A stretch of 64,000 nucleotides of DNA from Triticum aestivum (GCF_018294505.1 NC_057797.1:122083116-122147115); one strand, 5' to 3'. Positions 43,883-56,461 are shown, counted from the first letter of the stretch. Notes: generated by a model from the sequence alone, not told the origin. Program-made: numbers and translations.

Positions 43883-44338
43883 ATGTCTTCACAAGAGTCG
43901 GTCGCGGAGAGTCAGGTATGTCACCCGGCACCAGGTCCAAGAGCATACAACGATGCTAACCACTTTGGGCCAGCAACGGAGGAAGAGATGGAGGCTGACT
44001 TGAAAAGAGTGGATGCCATGGAGGAGGATCAAGAAGTTACCTCTCGCCTTCAAACCAGGTTCATGCTGGAGGAACTTTAGAGCTCAGCAATACCAAATTC
44101 GGTTATTCCTCCCAATGACAGATTTCTCTCTTATGAAAATATGAAAAAGAGTGTTGCTTTTTCTCCCGCAGCAAGGAAACATCCATGTGTGGATGGAGCT
44201 CTAGCCGTCATGGGTAAACTTCGCACGAAAGTAATGGATCTTAAGCAGCAAATTAATAAGCTCGAGGAAGAGAATCATATCCTAAGGGGCATCATCGCCA
44301 AGAATATCACATCACCACCTCTGAAGAAAGAGATCTAA
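43883..44338 (+). pseudogene. Small ORF of E6 in env-like position
   Basis: One frame of 152 codons (MSSQESVAESQ to LKKEI) with a single TAG at 44078-44080, at the same codon as in E2. The C-terminal part (MDLKQQINKLEEENHILRG) is a clear short coiled coil with leucines at heptad spacing. No signal peptide or transmembrane helix is seen, so an envelope role is not supported. The frame lies about 380 bases after the integrase end. The function is unknown. Confidence 0.65.
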
Positions 44339-45397
44339 TTACATGGGTATGGGCACTCCCCTTGGCAACTGCCAAGCTTGGGGGAGTGCCCCGGTATCAT
44401 ATCACCATCACATCTTTATCTTTATCGTTTTTCTTAGTTCGATCCTTTTGGTTATATCTTGATCTAGCAGAATAAAGTTTTAGTATGATCTAGCCTTGAG
44501 TTTTGCTTTATGTTCCCTCTATGTAATCGAGTCCATGAGATATATAATAAAGAGTAGTTTTGAGTTAAGGGCTTTGCCTTCTGGCTATGACCTTGAGGGA
44601 ATTAAATAAAAGGAAGAATAAAAAGAAATTAAAAGGAGCATATATTGATATTATGGAGAGTAATGACTTCACATATAAAGAGTATGATGAATAAAAGTTA
44701 TTGAGAGTTGACAAACATAGTTTTGGTCAATGTTGCAATTAATAGGAAGTAACAAAGAAAGAGAGGCTTCACATATAAATATACTATCTTGGACATCTTT
44801 TGTAATTGTGAGCACTCATTAAAATATGACATGCTAAAAAGTTGATGCTGGACAAGGAAGACAACATAATGGGTTACGTTTTCTTATATCCGAATAGAAG
44901 TTATATTGTTTTGGATCATCCAACATGTGGAGCTTGCCTTTCCCTCTCATGCTATCTAAATTCTTTGCACCAAGTAGAGATACTACTTGTGCTTCCAAAC
45001 ATCCCTAAACATAGTTTTTCCATGAGAGTCCACTATACCTACCTATGGATTGAGTAAGATCCTTCAAGTAAGTTGTCATCGGTGCAAGCAATAAAAATTG
45101 CTCTCTAAATATGTATGATCTATTAGTGTGAAGAAAATAAGCTTTATATGAACTTGTGATATGGAAGAAATAAAAGCGACGGACTGCATAATAAAGGTCC
45201 TTATCACAAGCAGCAATATAAAGTGACATTCATTTTGTACATCCAACCACAAAAGCGCATGACAACCTCTGCTTCCCTCTGCGAAGGGCCTATCTTTTAC
45301 TTTTATCTTCTACCCTTATACAAGAGTCATGGTGATCATCACCTTTTCCTTTTTATACCTTTTCCTTTGGCAAGCTCTATGTGTTGGAGAGATCTGG

Positions 45398-45429
<32 letters not shown>

Positions 45430-45911
45430 ATATCCCCTCGGATGTAGGTTTTCATAAATTAATATTGTTGACATTACCCTTGAGGTAAAAAGTTGGGAGG
45501 CAAAAATATAAGCCCCTATCTTTCTCTGTGTCCGATTGAAACTTTGTACGCATAAGTATCGCGTGAGTGTTAGCAATTGTGAAAGATTAAATGATAGTTG
45601 AGTATGTGGACTTGCTAAAAAGCTCTTATATTGACTCTTTCTGATGTTATGATAAATTGCAATTGCTCCAATGACTGAGATCATAGTTTGTTAGTTTTCA
45701 ATAAAGTTTCTGATTCATACTTTACCTTGTGAACGAATTGTTACTTTGGCATAAGAAATTATATGCCATTTTATGTTGTTGTTCTAAAGATGATCATGAT
45801 GCCCTCATGTCCATATTTTATTTTATCGACACCTCTATCTCTAAACATGTGGACATATTTATCGATATCGGCTTTCGCTTGAGGACAAGCGAGGTCTAAG
45901 CTTGGGGGAGT
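44339..45911 (+). other. 3' untranslated region and polypurine tract of E6
   Basis: AT-rich, non-coding, colinear with E2 9440-10999. It begins with a TTGGGGGAGTG word and ends with the polypurine tract AGCTTGGGGGAGT just before the LTR at 45912. A TA-repeat is listed separately. Confidence 0.55.
45398..45433. repeat. (TA)n microsatellite in E6
   Basis: About 36 bases of alternating TA with one TTT interruption. The E2 copy has only about 12 bases here (10511-10522), so the tract expanded in E6 or shrank in E2. Confidence 0.9.
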
Positions 45912-46616
45912 TGATACGTCCATTTTGCATCATGCTTTTATATTGATATTTATTGCATTATGGGCTATTATTACACATTATATCACAATAATTATGCCTA
46001 TTCTCTCTTATTTTATAAGATTTACATGAAGAGGGAGAATGCCGCCAGCTGGAATTCTGGACTGGAAAAGGAGCAAATATTAGAGACCTATTCTACACAG
46101 CTCCAAAAGTCCTAAAACTACACAGAGCATGTTTTTGGAATATATAAAAAATATTGGGCAAAGAAAGAACCAGAGGGGGCCCACCAGCCAGCCACAAAGG
46201 GTGGAGGGCACGCCCTACCCCTGGGCGCGCCCGCGACCTTGTGGGCCCCCTGGCAGGCCTCTGGTGCCCATCTTTGACTATATGGTGTGTTTTGCCCTGG
46301 AAAAAAAAATCAGAGAAAAGCTTTTGGGATGAAGCGCCGCCGTCTCGAGGCAGAATCTGGGCAGAACCAATCTAGGGCTCCGGCGGAGCTGTTCCGCCGG
46401 GGAAATATCCCTTCGGGAGGGGGAAATCGTCGCCATTATCATCACCGTCGATCCTCTCATCGAGAGGGGGTCAATATCCATCAACATCTTCACCAGCACC
46501 ATCTCCTCTCAAACCCTAGTCCATCTCTTGTATTCCATCTTGGTCCCAAAACCTCAGATTGGTACCTGTGGGTTGCTAGTAGTGTTGATTACTATTTGTA
46601 GTTGATGCTAGTTGGT
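45912..46616 (+). repeat. 3' LTR of E6, 5' 705 bases
   Basis: Begins TGATACGTCCATTTTGC and follows the E2 LTR until gttggt at 46616, where E7 sequence begins. Its missing end shows truncation rather than a clean insertion. Confidence 0.8.
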
Positions 46617-46669
46617 CCTGATTATACAATGATCCTTAATTCAGTTGTATCAACTGCTTCAAGTGTTGG

Positions 46670-47350
46670 GGGCTACCGGTATATGATTACAAAGGTTGTA
46701 CAATGCATACTTACCCACATATCTTTCAAATGCTGATCCGTGGCTCTGGTAAGCCCGTCCCGAGCAGCTCGGATGTATGCATCAGCCGAGCCGAAGGCAT
46801 TAAATGCCTCTTTTGTAAAACCGGGGTCGCGAAGAGCGGCCCTCCGGCGCCGATGATTCATGGCGCTCTCCAGTTTAGAGTTTGTGACGGACATATCATC
46901 CGAATCCTCTACGGAAGGACAATCCGGCGTCACTCCCATGTCAACCCCCGTCCTTAGGGCAGGGTTTGGAATCTGACTAGTGGAGGCGCGACCAGCAGTA
47001 TCCCTGGACATAGTCCGGCGAACACTCTTCCTGATAAGACACAGCGGATAATGTTACAGTTCAATGTGATGACGAGGAGGCATATTTAAAAATCCATACC
47101 TCTTCGATGAAGGTTCGGCTGGGTTAGCGTCTGCCTTCCTCTTCGATGACTTGTTCGGCGCGGGTGCCGCGCTCTTACGAGACGCCTCTGGTGTAGCATG
47201 GCGCACCGAGTGCCTCCCCTTTGGAGCATGAGACAATGTAGAGGGTGAGGTACAGTGAGGAAGTTCTTTCGGAGGAGTTGCCTCCTGATTACTTACATGT
47301 GAGGCAAGAAGGAGGCCGGGATAGTCGGCGATGATTGGCACTACTGTGCC
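46670..47350 (-). pseudogene. Antisense gene of E7, downstream exons
   Basis: Minus strand. Exon ends are marked by splice donors gtaagt near 47298 (after LLASH), gtatgg near 47103 and gtaagt near 46715 (after HLKDMWV). Encoded parts: VPIIADYPGLLLA, a Ser/Pro/Lys-rich segment (KRKADANPAEPSSKR), and an acidic/helical segment (PSVEDSDDMSVTNS, ALRDPGFTKEAFNAFGSADA). The frame joins across E8 to 56462 without change once one TSD copy is removed. The left end is truncated at E6. The role is unknown. Confidence 0.65.
47346..47350. repeat. Target-site duplication of E8 (GTGCC)
   Basis: GTGCC at 47346-47350 is repeated at 56457-56461. Confidence 0.9.
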
Positions 47351-47832
47351 TGAGGGAGTCCTGGATTAGGGGGTCTCCGGACAGCCGGACGATCTCCATT
47401 GGCCGGACTGTTAGACTATGAAGATACAAGATTGAAGACTTCGTCTCGTGTCCGGATGGGACTCTACTTGGCGTGGAAGGCAATCTAGGCAATATGTATA
47501 TGGATATCTCCTCCTTTGTAACCGACCTTGTGTAACCCTAACCCTCTCCGGTGTCTATATAAACCGAAGGGTTTTAGTCCGTAGGACAACAATCACAACA
47601 TACAATGATACCATAGGCTAGCTTCTAGGGTTTAGCCTCTCTGATCTCGTGGTAGATCTACTCTTGTACTACACATATCTTCAATATTAATCAAGCAGGA
47701 CGTAGGGTTTTACCTCCATCAAGAGGGCCCGAACCTGGGTAAAACATCGTGTCCCCTGCCTCCTGTTACCATCCAGCCTAGACGCACAGTTCGGGACCCC
47801 CTACCCGAGATTCGCCGGTTTTGACACGGACA
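47351..47832 (+). repeat. 5' LTR of E8 (482 bp)
   Basis: Starts TGAGGGAGTCC, ends GACACGGACA. TATATAAA at 47556-47563 is the promoter TATA box, with 'tagggtttagcc' downstream, common in grass LTRs. Confidence 0.92.
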
Positions 47833-47833
47833 T

Positions 47834-47851
47834 TGGTGCTTTCATTGAGAG
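47834..47851 (+). other. Primer-binding site of E8
   Basis: TGGTGCTTTCATTGAGAG, one base inside the LTR end at 47832. It is a PBS type often seen in Triticeae Gypsy elements; tRNA not assigned. Confidence 0.65.
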
Positions 47852-47858
47852 TTCCTCT

Positions 47859-50800
47859 ATGTCGTCGCCGTTAGGCTTGATGGCTCCTACTATCATCGAT
47901 AGCGATGCGGTCCAGGGTGAGACTTTTCTCCCCGGACAGATCTTCGTATTCGGCAGCTTTACACTGCGGGCTAATTCGCTTAGCCATCTGGAGTAGATTG
48001 AAAGCTAGGCCCCTGGCCATCAGGTCAGATTTGGAAGTTTGAATTACATGGCCAACATCCGTGGGGACTTGATCTTCAACGGATTTGAGCCACAGCCGGG
48101 CGCGCCGCGCTGTCGCGATGGGTATGACCTAGCTCTGCCACCGGACGGTACCCCAGAGGCCGCGCCCGCATCAGCTCCGACCCTTAGCTCGGAGCCAACT
48201 GCACCAATCAAGGACGGGTGGCTAGACACCGCCTCAGGGGCTGCAATTTCCGCGGCGATCGAGCCAAACACCAGCATAATCCTCTGCGTAGCCAGTGACT
48301 CCAAGGTACCAGACTCTCTTCCGGACCCCGAACCATCTGCGCCCCTGCCAATCGAATCCGATTGGGCGTCGATCATGGAATTCACCGCCGCGGATATCTT
48401 TCAGCACTTGCCCTTCGGCGACATTCTGAATTCACTAAGGTCTCTCTCTTTGTCAGGAGAGCCCTGGCCTGATTATGGCCAACAAGATTGGGATGCGGAC
48501 AACGAAGAAATTCGACGCCCACCTACCACCCACTTTGTAGTCACTGTCGATGATTTAACCGACATGCTCGACTTCGACTCCGAAGACATCGACAGTATGG
48601 ACGACGATGTAGGAGACGAACATGAACCAGCACCTATAGGGCACTAGAAAGCCACCTCGTCGTATGACATATACATGGTGGATACACCCAATGAAGGCAA
48701 TGGCGACGAGATAGCGGAGGATGACCCCTCCAAGAAGCAATCCAAGCGCCGACGTCAGCGGCGCCGCTCTAAGTCCTGCCAAAGCAAAAGTGGAGATACC
48801 GACACAGGAGATAATAACACTCCGGATAGCACCGAAGACAACAACAATCCCCTCCAGCAAGATTTAGAGCAGGAGGATGAAGGAGCCAACTCTCCTGAGA
48901 GAGCGGCCGGCGGAGAGGAGGAGGATGACAATTACATGCCCCCCTTTGAAGATGAGGCAAGCCTCAGCGATGATGAATTCGCCGTACTAGAGGATCCCGT
49001 CAAACAAGAGCGCTTCAAGCGCAGGCTTATGGCCACGTCAAATAGCCTGAAGAAAAAGCAGCAGCAACTTCAAGCTGATCAAGATCTGCTAGCTGACAAA
49101 TGGACTGAAGTCCTCGCGGCCGAGGAATATAAACTAGAGCGTCCCTCCAAGAGTTACCCAAGGCGCAGGTTACTACCCCGACTGGAGGAAGAAGCATATG
49201 ATACGGCTGATCGGCCACCTCGTGGCCGCGATAGAGAGGCATTCTAGCCAAAAGCTCAGCCTCCACCCCAATGCCATCCAAATAAAAAGGCATGGGGAGA
49301 TACGCCAGACCTGCGAGACATATTGGAGGACAAAGCAAAGCACTCAAGATCGATCTACGGATCACGAGGGCGCACCACTCTACGAGACGGTAAATGTCAC
49401 GCCGGATACAGTAAAAGCAAATCCGGCCGGGCCGAACACAGCGGGCAGGACCCATTCGAGCTGCGTCACGATATAGCCCAATACAGAGGCGCCGGACACC
49501 CCTTATGCTTCACAGACGAAGTAATGGAACATCAATTCCTAGAAGGTGTCAAACCTGTAAACATTGAATCATACGACGGCACAACAGATCCCACAGTATG
49601 GATTGAGGACTTCCTCCTCCACATCCACATGGCCCGCGGTGATGACTTACATGCCATCAAGTACCTCCCACTAAAACTCAAAGGACCAGCGCGACATTGG
49701 CTTAATAGCTTGCCAGCGGACTCCATTAGCTGTTGGGAAGATCTGGAAGACGCATTCCTCGGCAACTTTCAATGCACTTATGTGCGACCACTAGACGCCG
49801 ATGACTTGAGCCACATAATTCAGCAGCTAGAAGAGTCGGCTAGGCAATTCTGGACTCGGTTCCTTACAAAGAAAAATCAAATCGTCGACTTTCCGGATGC
49901 GGAGGCCTTAGCGACTTTCAAGCACAACATCTGAGACGAGTGGCTAGCCCGGCACCTTGGTCAGGAAAAGCCGAAATCTATGGCAGCTCTCACGATGCTC
50001 ATGACCCGCTTTTGTGCGGGAGAAGACAGCTGGTTGGCTCGCAGTAATAACATATCAAAGAACCATGGTACCTCAGATACCAAGGATGGCAATAGCAGGT
50101 CACGTCGCAACAAGCATAAGCGCCGCATTAACAGCGAAAGTACTAAGGATACGGCAGTCAATGCCGGATTCAAAGGCTCTAAACCCGGTCAGCAGAAAAA
50201 GCCATTCAAACAAAGTACGCCGGGTCCGTCCAGCTTGGACCGTATACTCGATCGCTCGTGTCAAATACACGACACCACAGACAAGCCAGCCAATCACACC
50301 AACAGGGATTGTTGGGTGTTCAAGCAGGCCGACAAGTTAATTGCCGAAAATAAGGACAAGGGGCAGCATAGCGATGACGAGGAAGAACCCCGGCAGCTGC
50401 ACACTGGAGGACAGAAGAGGTTTCCCCCGCAAGTGCGGATGGTGAACATGATATATGCAACCCACATCCCCAAGAGGGAGCGGAAGCGTGCACTTAGGGA
50501 CGTATATGCGTTGGAGCCAGTCGCCCCAAAGTTCAACCCTTGGTCCTCCTGTCCGATCACCTTCGATCGCAGGGACCATCCCACTAGTATCCATCATGGA
50601 GGATTCGCCGCACTGGTCCTAGACCCAATCATCGACGGATTTCACCTCACTCGAGTCCTTATGGACGGCGGCAGCAGCCTGAACCTGCTTTATCAGGACA
50701 CAGTGCGCAAAATGGGTATAGACCCCTGAAGGATCAAACCCACAAAAACAACCTTTAAGGGCGTCATTCCAGGCGTAGAGGCCCACTGCACAGGCTCAAT

Positions 50801-51164
50801 TACACTGGAAGTGGTCTTCAGATCCCCGGATAACTTCCGAAGCGAAGAGTTAATCTTCGATATAGTCCCGTTCCGCAGTGGTTATCACGCGCTGCTCGGA
50901 CGAACCGCATTTGCTAGATTCAATGCGGTACCACATTATGCATACCTCAAGCTCAAGATGCCAGGACCTCGCGGAGTTATTATAGTCAATGGAAACATAG
51001 AGCGCTCTCTCCGAACAGAGGAGCACACCGCGGCCCTTGCAGCAGAAGCGCAAAGCAGCCTCTCAAGGCAATCTACCAGTTCGGCATTTCAAAGCCCGGA
51101 CACCTTCAAGCGCGCTCGGGGCAATCGGCAAATAGACCGCCTGGCGCGATCTGAGCTCACATAG
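47859..51164 (+). pseudogene. gag-protease frame of E8
   Basis: From the ATG at 47859 (MSSPLGLMAP) one single frame runs 1102 codons to a TAG at 51162, with no frameshift and six internal stops: TAG at 47994, 48006, 48645 and 49245, TGA at 49932 and 50727. Order: N-terminal variable region; an acidic, charged segment with a coiled-coil-like stretch (DEASLSDDEFAVLEDPVKQE); Retrotrans_gag core (PVNIESYDGTTDPTVWIEDF, RHWLNSLPADSISCWEDLED, FLGNFQCTY); a basic Gln/Ser-rich tail; a C-H remnant (HTNRDCWVFKQA); protease with VLMDGGSSLNLLYQDTV and FRSGYHALLGRTAFARF. The frame stops after protease with an RT-less tail. Point-stop decay without indels is unusual. Confidence 0.88.
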
Positions 51165-52360
51165 CAATACGGCGTCCACCCCAATCCCAGCCCAACGGCG
51201 ATATTTGTGCCACGCGTACATAATTACGCATTAAAAATACCATGGGCACAGGTGGGGAGGGGGGGGGGGCACAACTGCAGTACGCCCCAAAACGCGGCCT
51301 AAACCACACTAGGGGCTTCTTGTTTGGTTATTTTTCTTTTTCTTTCAGGACTTTAATCTCTGGAAACACTGTCCCGCAGCTCTATTGCCGAACACATGAT
51401 ACATCAACCAAGGAGGCAGACAACTACGTTATACAACGGAATTCCCAGGTTGATTACAGATTTCATATCATTCCTCAGCTCGCCCTTGGAAGGGACATAG
51501 TCCTACTCTTTTGCTTATTGCACTATCTGTATCACTCTGCTTTAATGCAATTTTTTTAATATACAATGCATGACATTACGACTATTATTGCATTTTTGTT
51601 ATATATATGTGTGTGTGTTCATTAATGATGCCTTGCAACCATACACTCTGGTACGGCCAATGCACCAGGGGCTTACGTACCCACAATATGGTGTGAAAAG
51701 TCCGAACACTTTCACAAGTGCGGCACCCCGAACTTATAGCATTATATGCATCAGCTCCGAATCATGTATTTGGTCAAATGTTGGGTTTGCCCGGCTCCTA
51801 TGTTTTGGTACCTTACATTCCGCTCTATCGGCTAAGGTAGCGCTAGGAGAACTACTGTGATTGTGCCCCGGTTCTGCCGGGCTGAGCACCTCAGTAGAGA
51901 AAGCTAAAACTGACTGTCATGATAAGGCGAGAGACTGGTCGCTGCTCCGCGAGGTTTTTTGAGTCCCTAAAGACTTATGCCGCTTAGGGCGAGGGGCCGG
52001 CTTCGTCCGGCTTACAGGCATGTATCGCGTCCCGAATTCGGCCTTCCGAATACCAGGGGCTTCGTCGAAATTTAAAATTATAGAATTCTATGGCTAAATG
52101 AGAGTGATAAAACATTATTAGTCCGGTTGCCTTGTTCGTTGTGCTGAGCACCTCCCTCGAAGGACCCAAACATGGGAGCAAGAGTGCTCAGGTTTATCCC
52201 AAACACCCCAGCACTCGTGGCATGGGGGCAGAAGCCGAGGACTAGCCATCTCTCAGATTGGATAAACAGCCAAACAGAAGGTAATATTTTAAATTCACAC
52301 AAGCGTTGCATAACGAATATGATACAAGTTTTCATACATACAGGACAAAACGAGCAAGTC
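51165..52360. other. Non-coding spacer of E8
   Basis: Lies between the gag-protease frame and the end of the antisense gene, exactly where RT and integrase would be in an autonomous element. It has a G-run near 51254, AT-rich runs near 51550 and 51600, and no recognisable pol sequence. Confidence 0.55.
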
Positions 52361-55300
52361 TCATTCAAATATTACATTTTGTGAACACTCATCCGCGATA
52401 AGACGGGCGCCCGGCAGAACACCCTCGTAGTACATCTCGGGGTGGCAGAGCTCCTTGCCCTCCGGTGGCCCCTCCTTGATCAGCTTCATGGCGTCTAGCT
52501 TGACCCACTGTGTTTTTACACGGGCGAAAGCCCAGCGTGCACCTTCAATGCAGACAGATCACTTGACGACCTCCAGCCGTGGGCAGGCATCCACAAGCCG
52601 CCTCACCAGGCCGAAGAAGCTGTTCGGAAGGGCGTCACCAGGCCACAACCAGACTATGAAGCCCTTCATGGCCTGTTCGGCCGCCTTATGTAGCTTGACC
52701 ATCTGATTCAGCTGGTCGCTCATTGGCACCGGATGTTCGGCCTCAGCATACTGAGACCGGAACAGCTTCTCCATCGAGCTCCCGTCCTCGGCCTGGTAAA
52801 ATTGTGCGGCATCGAACACACTGCGGGGCAAATCTGCGAATGCTCCTGAAGAGCTCCGGATCCGGGTAAGTAATCAATAATTTACTTTTACATGCTTGCT
52901 TTGCATATAGAAAGCCTTACCCACCGCTATCTTCTTCATCGCATCGATCTCCTGAAAGGCCTTCTAGGCCTCGGCCTTGGCACTCTTCGCGCTCTCACGG
53001 GCCGTGGCAAGCTCAGACTCTCGCATCTTCAAGTCAAGCTCCAACGCCTCGTGCTTCGTCACGAGAGCCTGGAGCTCTTGCTGCACCTCGCCCACCTGAG
53101 CCTCGTGCCTCTCTCGCTCGGTGCGCTCCTTGGCCGCTGTATCTTCGGCCTTGGTCAGCGCTTGCTTCAGGGTCGCCACCTCGGCCGTGGCCCCTGGCAA
53201 AACATACAATGATCCTGTCATTCTGCAATCGCGTCCTTTCTTATATATACATATATCTATAGACGGGGTATTACTTACCCTCGTTCTCCTCGAGCTGCCT
53301 CTTGACAAGGCCGAGCTCTTTCTTGGACCCATCGAGGTTCCGCTTCAGTACGGCGACCTCCGCAGTTAGTGCGGCGGACGCCAACAGAGAAGCCTGCATA
53401 TGCATATTGACATACTTATATTAGACTCCTGCGATATTATTTGATCCTCTGTTCGGCTTTTCTTTGCGAACACCGAACAAAGCATCAGGGGCTACTATCT
53501 ATGCGGTAATACTTCTACTACATTTTAAAACACTTACCTCGAAGCCTGTTAGAAGGCTAGTACAGGCTTCAGTCAATCCGCTCTTGGCGGACTCAACCTT
53601 CTGGATCACCACACTCATGATAGTGCGGTGCTCCTCCTCGATGGAAGTGCTACGAAGTGCTTCCAATAGATTGTCCGGCGCCTCTGGATGGACAGAGGTC
53701 ACCGGCACAGGCGTCTCACCCCTCTTAGAAGGAGACAGCCTGCCCGAGCCCGGAACTGCTGGAGGTTCCGGCGTGGTTTTCGGCTGAGGACCGAACTCGG
53801 AGCTCTCAGGGGCCCCGTCCCCTCTGCTCCCGGAGTCCGGAAGGTCGCCTTGAGGCGCCTCCGGGACTGTCTCCCTCGATCCGGTGCCTCTTGAGACAAC
53901 ACCTCAGCATCGTCGGCAGGATGAAGGGAGGTGGTAGTCGGGACTGGATCGCTATCCATGTCCGACGAACCCAGGGAGCCGTCCGATGATACCTCGATAT
54001 TGGCTCGTGGCGGCCTACGTAATTATGTTCGGCGATTAGGGAAAGCAATGCGACAAAGGAATCCTATGGGTTACTTTGGTATCCGAATACTTACGATCTC
54101 CCCTAGGGCTTGGCCCTGGGCAACCACTCGTCTTCACTTTCGTCGGCGGCGGTGGAGCTGTCCAGAAGGAGAGTCCTTCCCTTCTTGGACCCTCCGGCCT
54201 CCCCAGTTGGGGCAGCCTTCCTTTTCTTGTCTCCCCCAGTCGGTGGGGGAGCCTCTTCTTCCTCTTCGTTGTCTTCGGGGAAGATTGCGCCGCAGAGTCA
54301 TCGGACGGTGAGTTTGACGACGCCTGGCGTCAGGAACTCTTTCGAGCTCCCTTGGCCTTCTTGGTCTTCTCCGGCACCTTATAAGGGGCCGGAGTCAACA
54401 TCTTCGCCAGAAGGGCGTCTGCAGGGCCTTCGGGCAAGGGAGCCAGACAGTCGATTTTTCCGGCCATCTTCTGCTAGTCCTGTTAACGGCACGGGAGTTT
54501 AGATCCCGCATAGAGTCATTCTATATAAAATTAAGTATCCTGTGAAAGGTAAAACAACTTACCGCGCTGGCTTGGCGCTTCGCGCTGAATCCGCGATCCT
54601 CAGTAATGGGGGGAGGGACCTCAGTGCTCTTGAAAGCACCCTCCAGGCATCTTCATGAGTCGTGTCGAAGAGCCTGTTCAGAGTTCGGTGCTGCGCCGGA
54701 TTGAACTCCCACAAGGTGAACTCCCGTTGTTGGCATGGGAGTATCCGGTGGATGAGCATAACCTGGACTATGTTGACGAGCTTGAGCTTCTTGTCCACCA
54801 TGTTTTGAATACATGTCTGGAGTCCAGTCAACTCTTTTGAATTACCCCAGGACAGGCCCTTCTCCTTCCAGGAGGTGAGCCGCATGGGGGTGCCAGATCG
54901 GAACTCGGGGGCCGCTACCCATGCGGGGTCGCGCGGCTCAGTGATATAGAACCACCCCAATTGCCACCCCTTTATGGTTTCCACAAAGGAGCCCTCGAGC
55001 CATGTTATGTTGGGCATCTTGCCCACCATGGCGCCTCCGCACTCCACCTGGCGGCCTCCCACCACCTTCGGCTTGACGTTGAAGGTCTTCAGCCATAGGC
55101 CGAAGTGGGGCTTGATGCGGAGAAAGGCCTCGCACACGACGATAAACACCGAGATGTTGATGATGAAGTTCGGGGCCAGATCGTGGAAATCCAGGCCGTA
55201 ATAGAACATGAGCCCCCGGACGAAGGGATGGAGAGGGAATCCCAGTCTGCGGAAGAAATGGGTGAGGAATACAATCCTCTCATGGGGCCTGGGGGTGGGG

Positions 55301-55425
55301 ATGAGTTGCCCCTCATCTGCGAGCCGGTGCGCGATGTCGTCGGGCAGGTATCCGGCTCTCCTCAGTTTCTTGACGTCTCCCTCCGTGATGGAGGAGACAA
55401 TCCACTTGCCTCCCAGTCCGAACAT
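52361..55425 (-). pseudogene. Antisense multi-exon gene of E8 ('putative gypsy type transposon' domain, coiled coil)
   Basis: Minus strand, start ATG at 55423-55425 (MFGLGGKWIV). Exon 1 (55425-54563) encodes the PF04195-like domain: RIVFLTHFFRRLGFPLHPFV, FHDLAPNFIINISVFIVV, then GWFYITEPRDPAW; it ends at the donor gtaagt at 54562. Later exons include a Lys/Pro-rich segment (about 54500-54050), a long charged coiled coil (53220-52970; EVQQELQALVTKHEALELDL), and a last exon with AAQFYQAEDGSSMEKLF and IADECSQNVIFE ending at the TGA at 52361-52363. A TGA at 52559-52561 interrupts that exon (after RLEVVK). Exon 2 seems shifted. Exon 1 is nearly intact and aligns with the E7 gene. The function is unknown. 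Confidence 0.72.
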
Positions 55426-55974
55426 GGTTGGAGAAGGTTGAGATGGAAGTGAGGACTTGGACGCTAGAGCTCGAGTGTGTGGGAGCGGATGAGCAGAGGA
55501 GGAAGAAGGCGTGGATAGAAAGGTGAATCCTTATCCCTTTATATGGGCGGACAAAACTAAGCGTCCCCACTTGCCTGGTAAAACTCGCTTATCCCCCAAG
55601 CGCCGTAATTGATGGCGCGATTGGGTTACCCACGCCCATATTGATGAGAATCCCGTAATAAGGGGACACGATCTCTGCTTTGACAAGACATGTCGAAAAA
55701 CTGCCTCGCGTTATGTGCGGGGCTAGTTAAAAGAAACGGTTCGAATAATCACCGGGCCATGACGTAACGTCATGTTGCCAAAACAAGCTAGCGAACTAGA
55801 TCTGCGAAAACATTATTCTCTCTACGGTGGAATGTGGAACTTATTTTGCAGGGTCGGACACTATCCTCGTATTCAAATTCTTCTGTGATGTATTCGGAGA
55901 AGGAACCCGCCTTGCAATGCCGAAGACAACTGCGCGTCGGACTCATCGTCATTGAAGCCTGGTTCAGGGGCTAC
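55426..55974. other. Leader of the E8 antisense gene and 3' flank, with polypurine tract
   Basis: Contains the antisense promoter (TATA at about 55538) and, next to the LTR, the tract GGTTCAGGGGCTAC (55961-55974), a probable polypurine tract. No other feature. Confidence 0.5.
55538..55544 (-). promoter_or_regulatory. TATA box of the E8 antisense gene
   Basis: Minus-strand ATATAAAG, about 115 bases upstream of the ATG at 55425. Position suits a core promoter; not tested. Confidence 0.5.
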
Positions 55975-56456
55975 TGAGGGAGTCCTGGATTAGGGGGTCT
56001 CCGGACAGCCAGACTATCTCCATTGGCCGGACTGTTAGACTATGAAGATACAAGATTGAAGACTTCGTCTCGTGTCCGGATGGGACTCTACTTGGCGTGG
56101 AAGGCAAGCTAGGCAATACGTATATGGCTATCTCCTCCTTTGTAACCGACCTCGTGTAACCCTAACCCTCTCCGGTGTCTATATAAATCGAAGGGTTTTA
56201 GTCCGTAGGACAACAATCACAACATATAATCATACCATAGGATAGCTTCTAGGGTTTAGCCTCTCTGATCTCGTGGTAGATCTACTCTTGTACTACACAT
56301 ATCTTCAATATTAATCAAGTAGGACGTAGGGTTTTACCTCCATCAAGAGGGCCCGAACCTGGGTGAAACATCGTGTCCCCTACCTCCTGTTACCATCCGG
56401 CCTAGACGCACAGTTCGGGACCCCCTACCCGAGATCCGCCGGTTTTGACACCGATA
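55975..56456 (+). repeat. 3' LTR of E8 (482 bp)
   Basis: Pairs with 47351-47832. TATATAAA at 56180-56187. The last two bases are TA rather than CA. Confidence 0.92.
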
Positions 56457-56461
56457 GTGCC

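Larger units (their letters stand above)
41750..46616 (+). mobile_element. E6: second Athila-lineage copy, 5'-truncated
   Basis: It starts abruptly in the RT/RNase H region, fused to the LTR of E2, and runs through RNase H, integrase, small ORF, 3' untranslated region, polypurine tract and the first 705 bases of its 3' LTR, where E7 begins. From 42828 onward it is nearly colinear with 7949-11080 of E2, sharing specific lesions. Structure E2-LTR-E6-LTR looks like a tandem array that shared a central LTR, with each unit losing its 5' part. Confidence 0.8.
47351..56456 (+). mobile_element. E8: non-autonomous Gypsy element (gag-protease plus antisense gene)
   Basis: 9106 bases with LTRs of 482 bases each, TSD GTGCC. 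In plus order it has an LTR, primer site, a gag-protease frame, a non-coding spacer, an antisense gene on the minus strand, polypurine tract and LTR. No RT, RNase H or integrase sequence is present; the sense frame ends after protease. LTRs differ at about 17 sites by eye (3.5%), about 1.3 million years at 1.3e-8 per site per year. The right LTR ends TA instead of CA. It inserted in the antisense gene of E7, a relative. Confidence 0.9.

Noticed and set aside
53464..54502. Plus-strand ORFs of 100-130 codons within E8
   Set aside because: They are the complement of the antisense gene exons and introns and show no domain.
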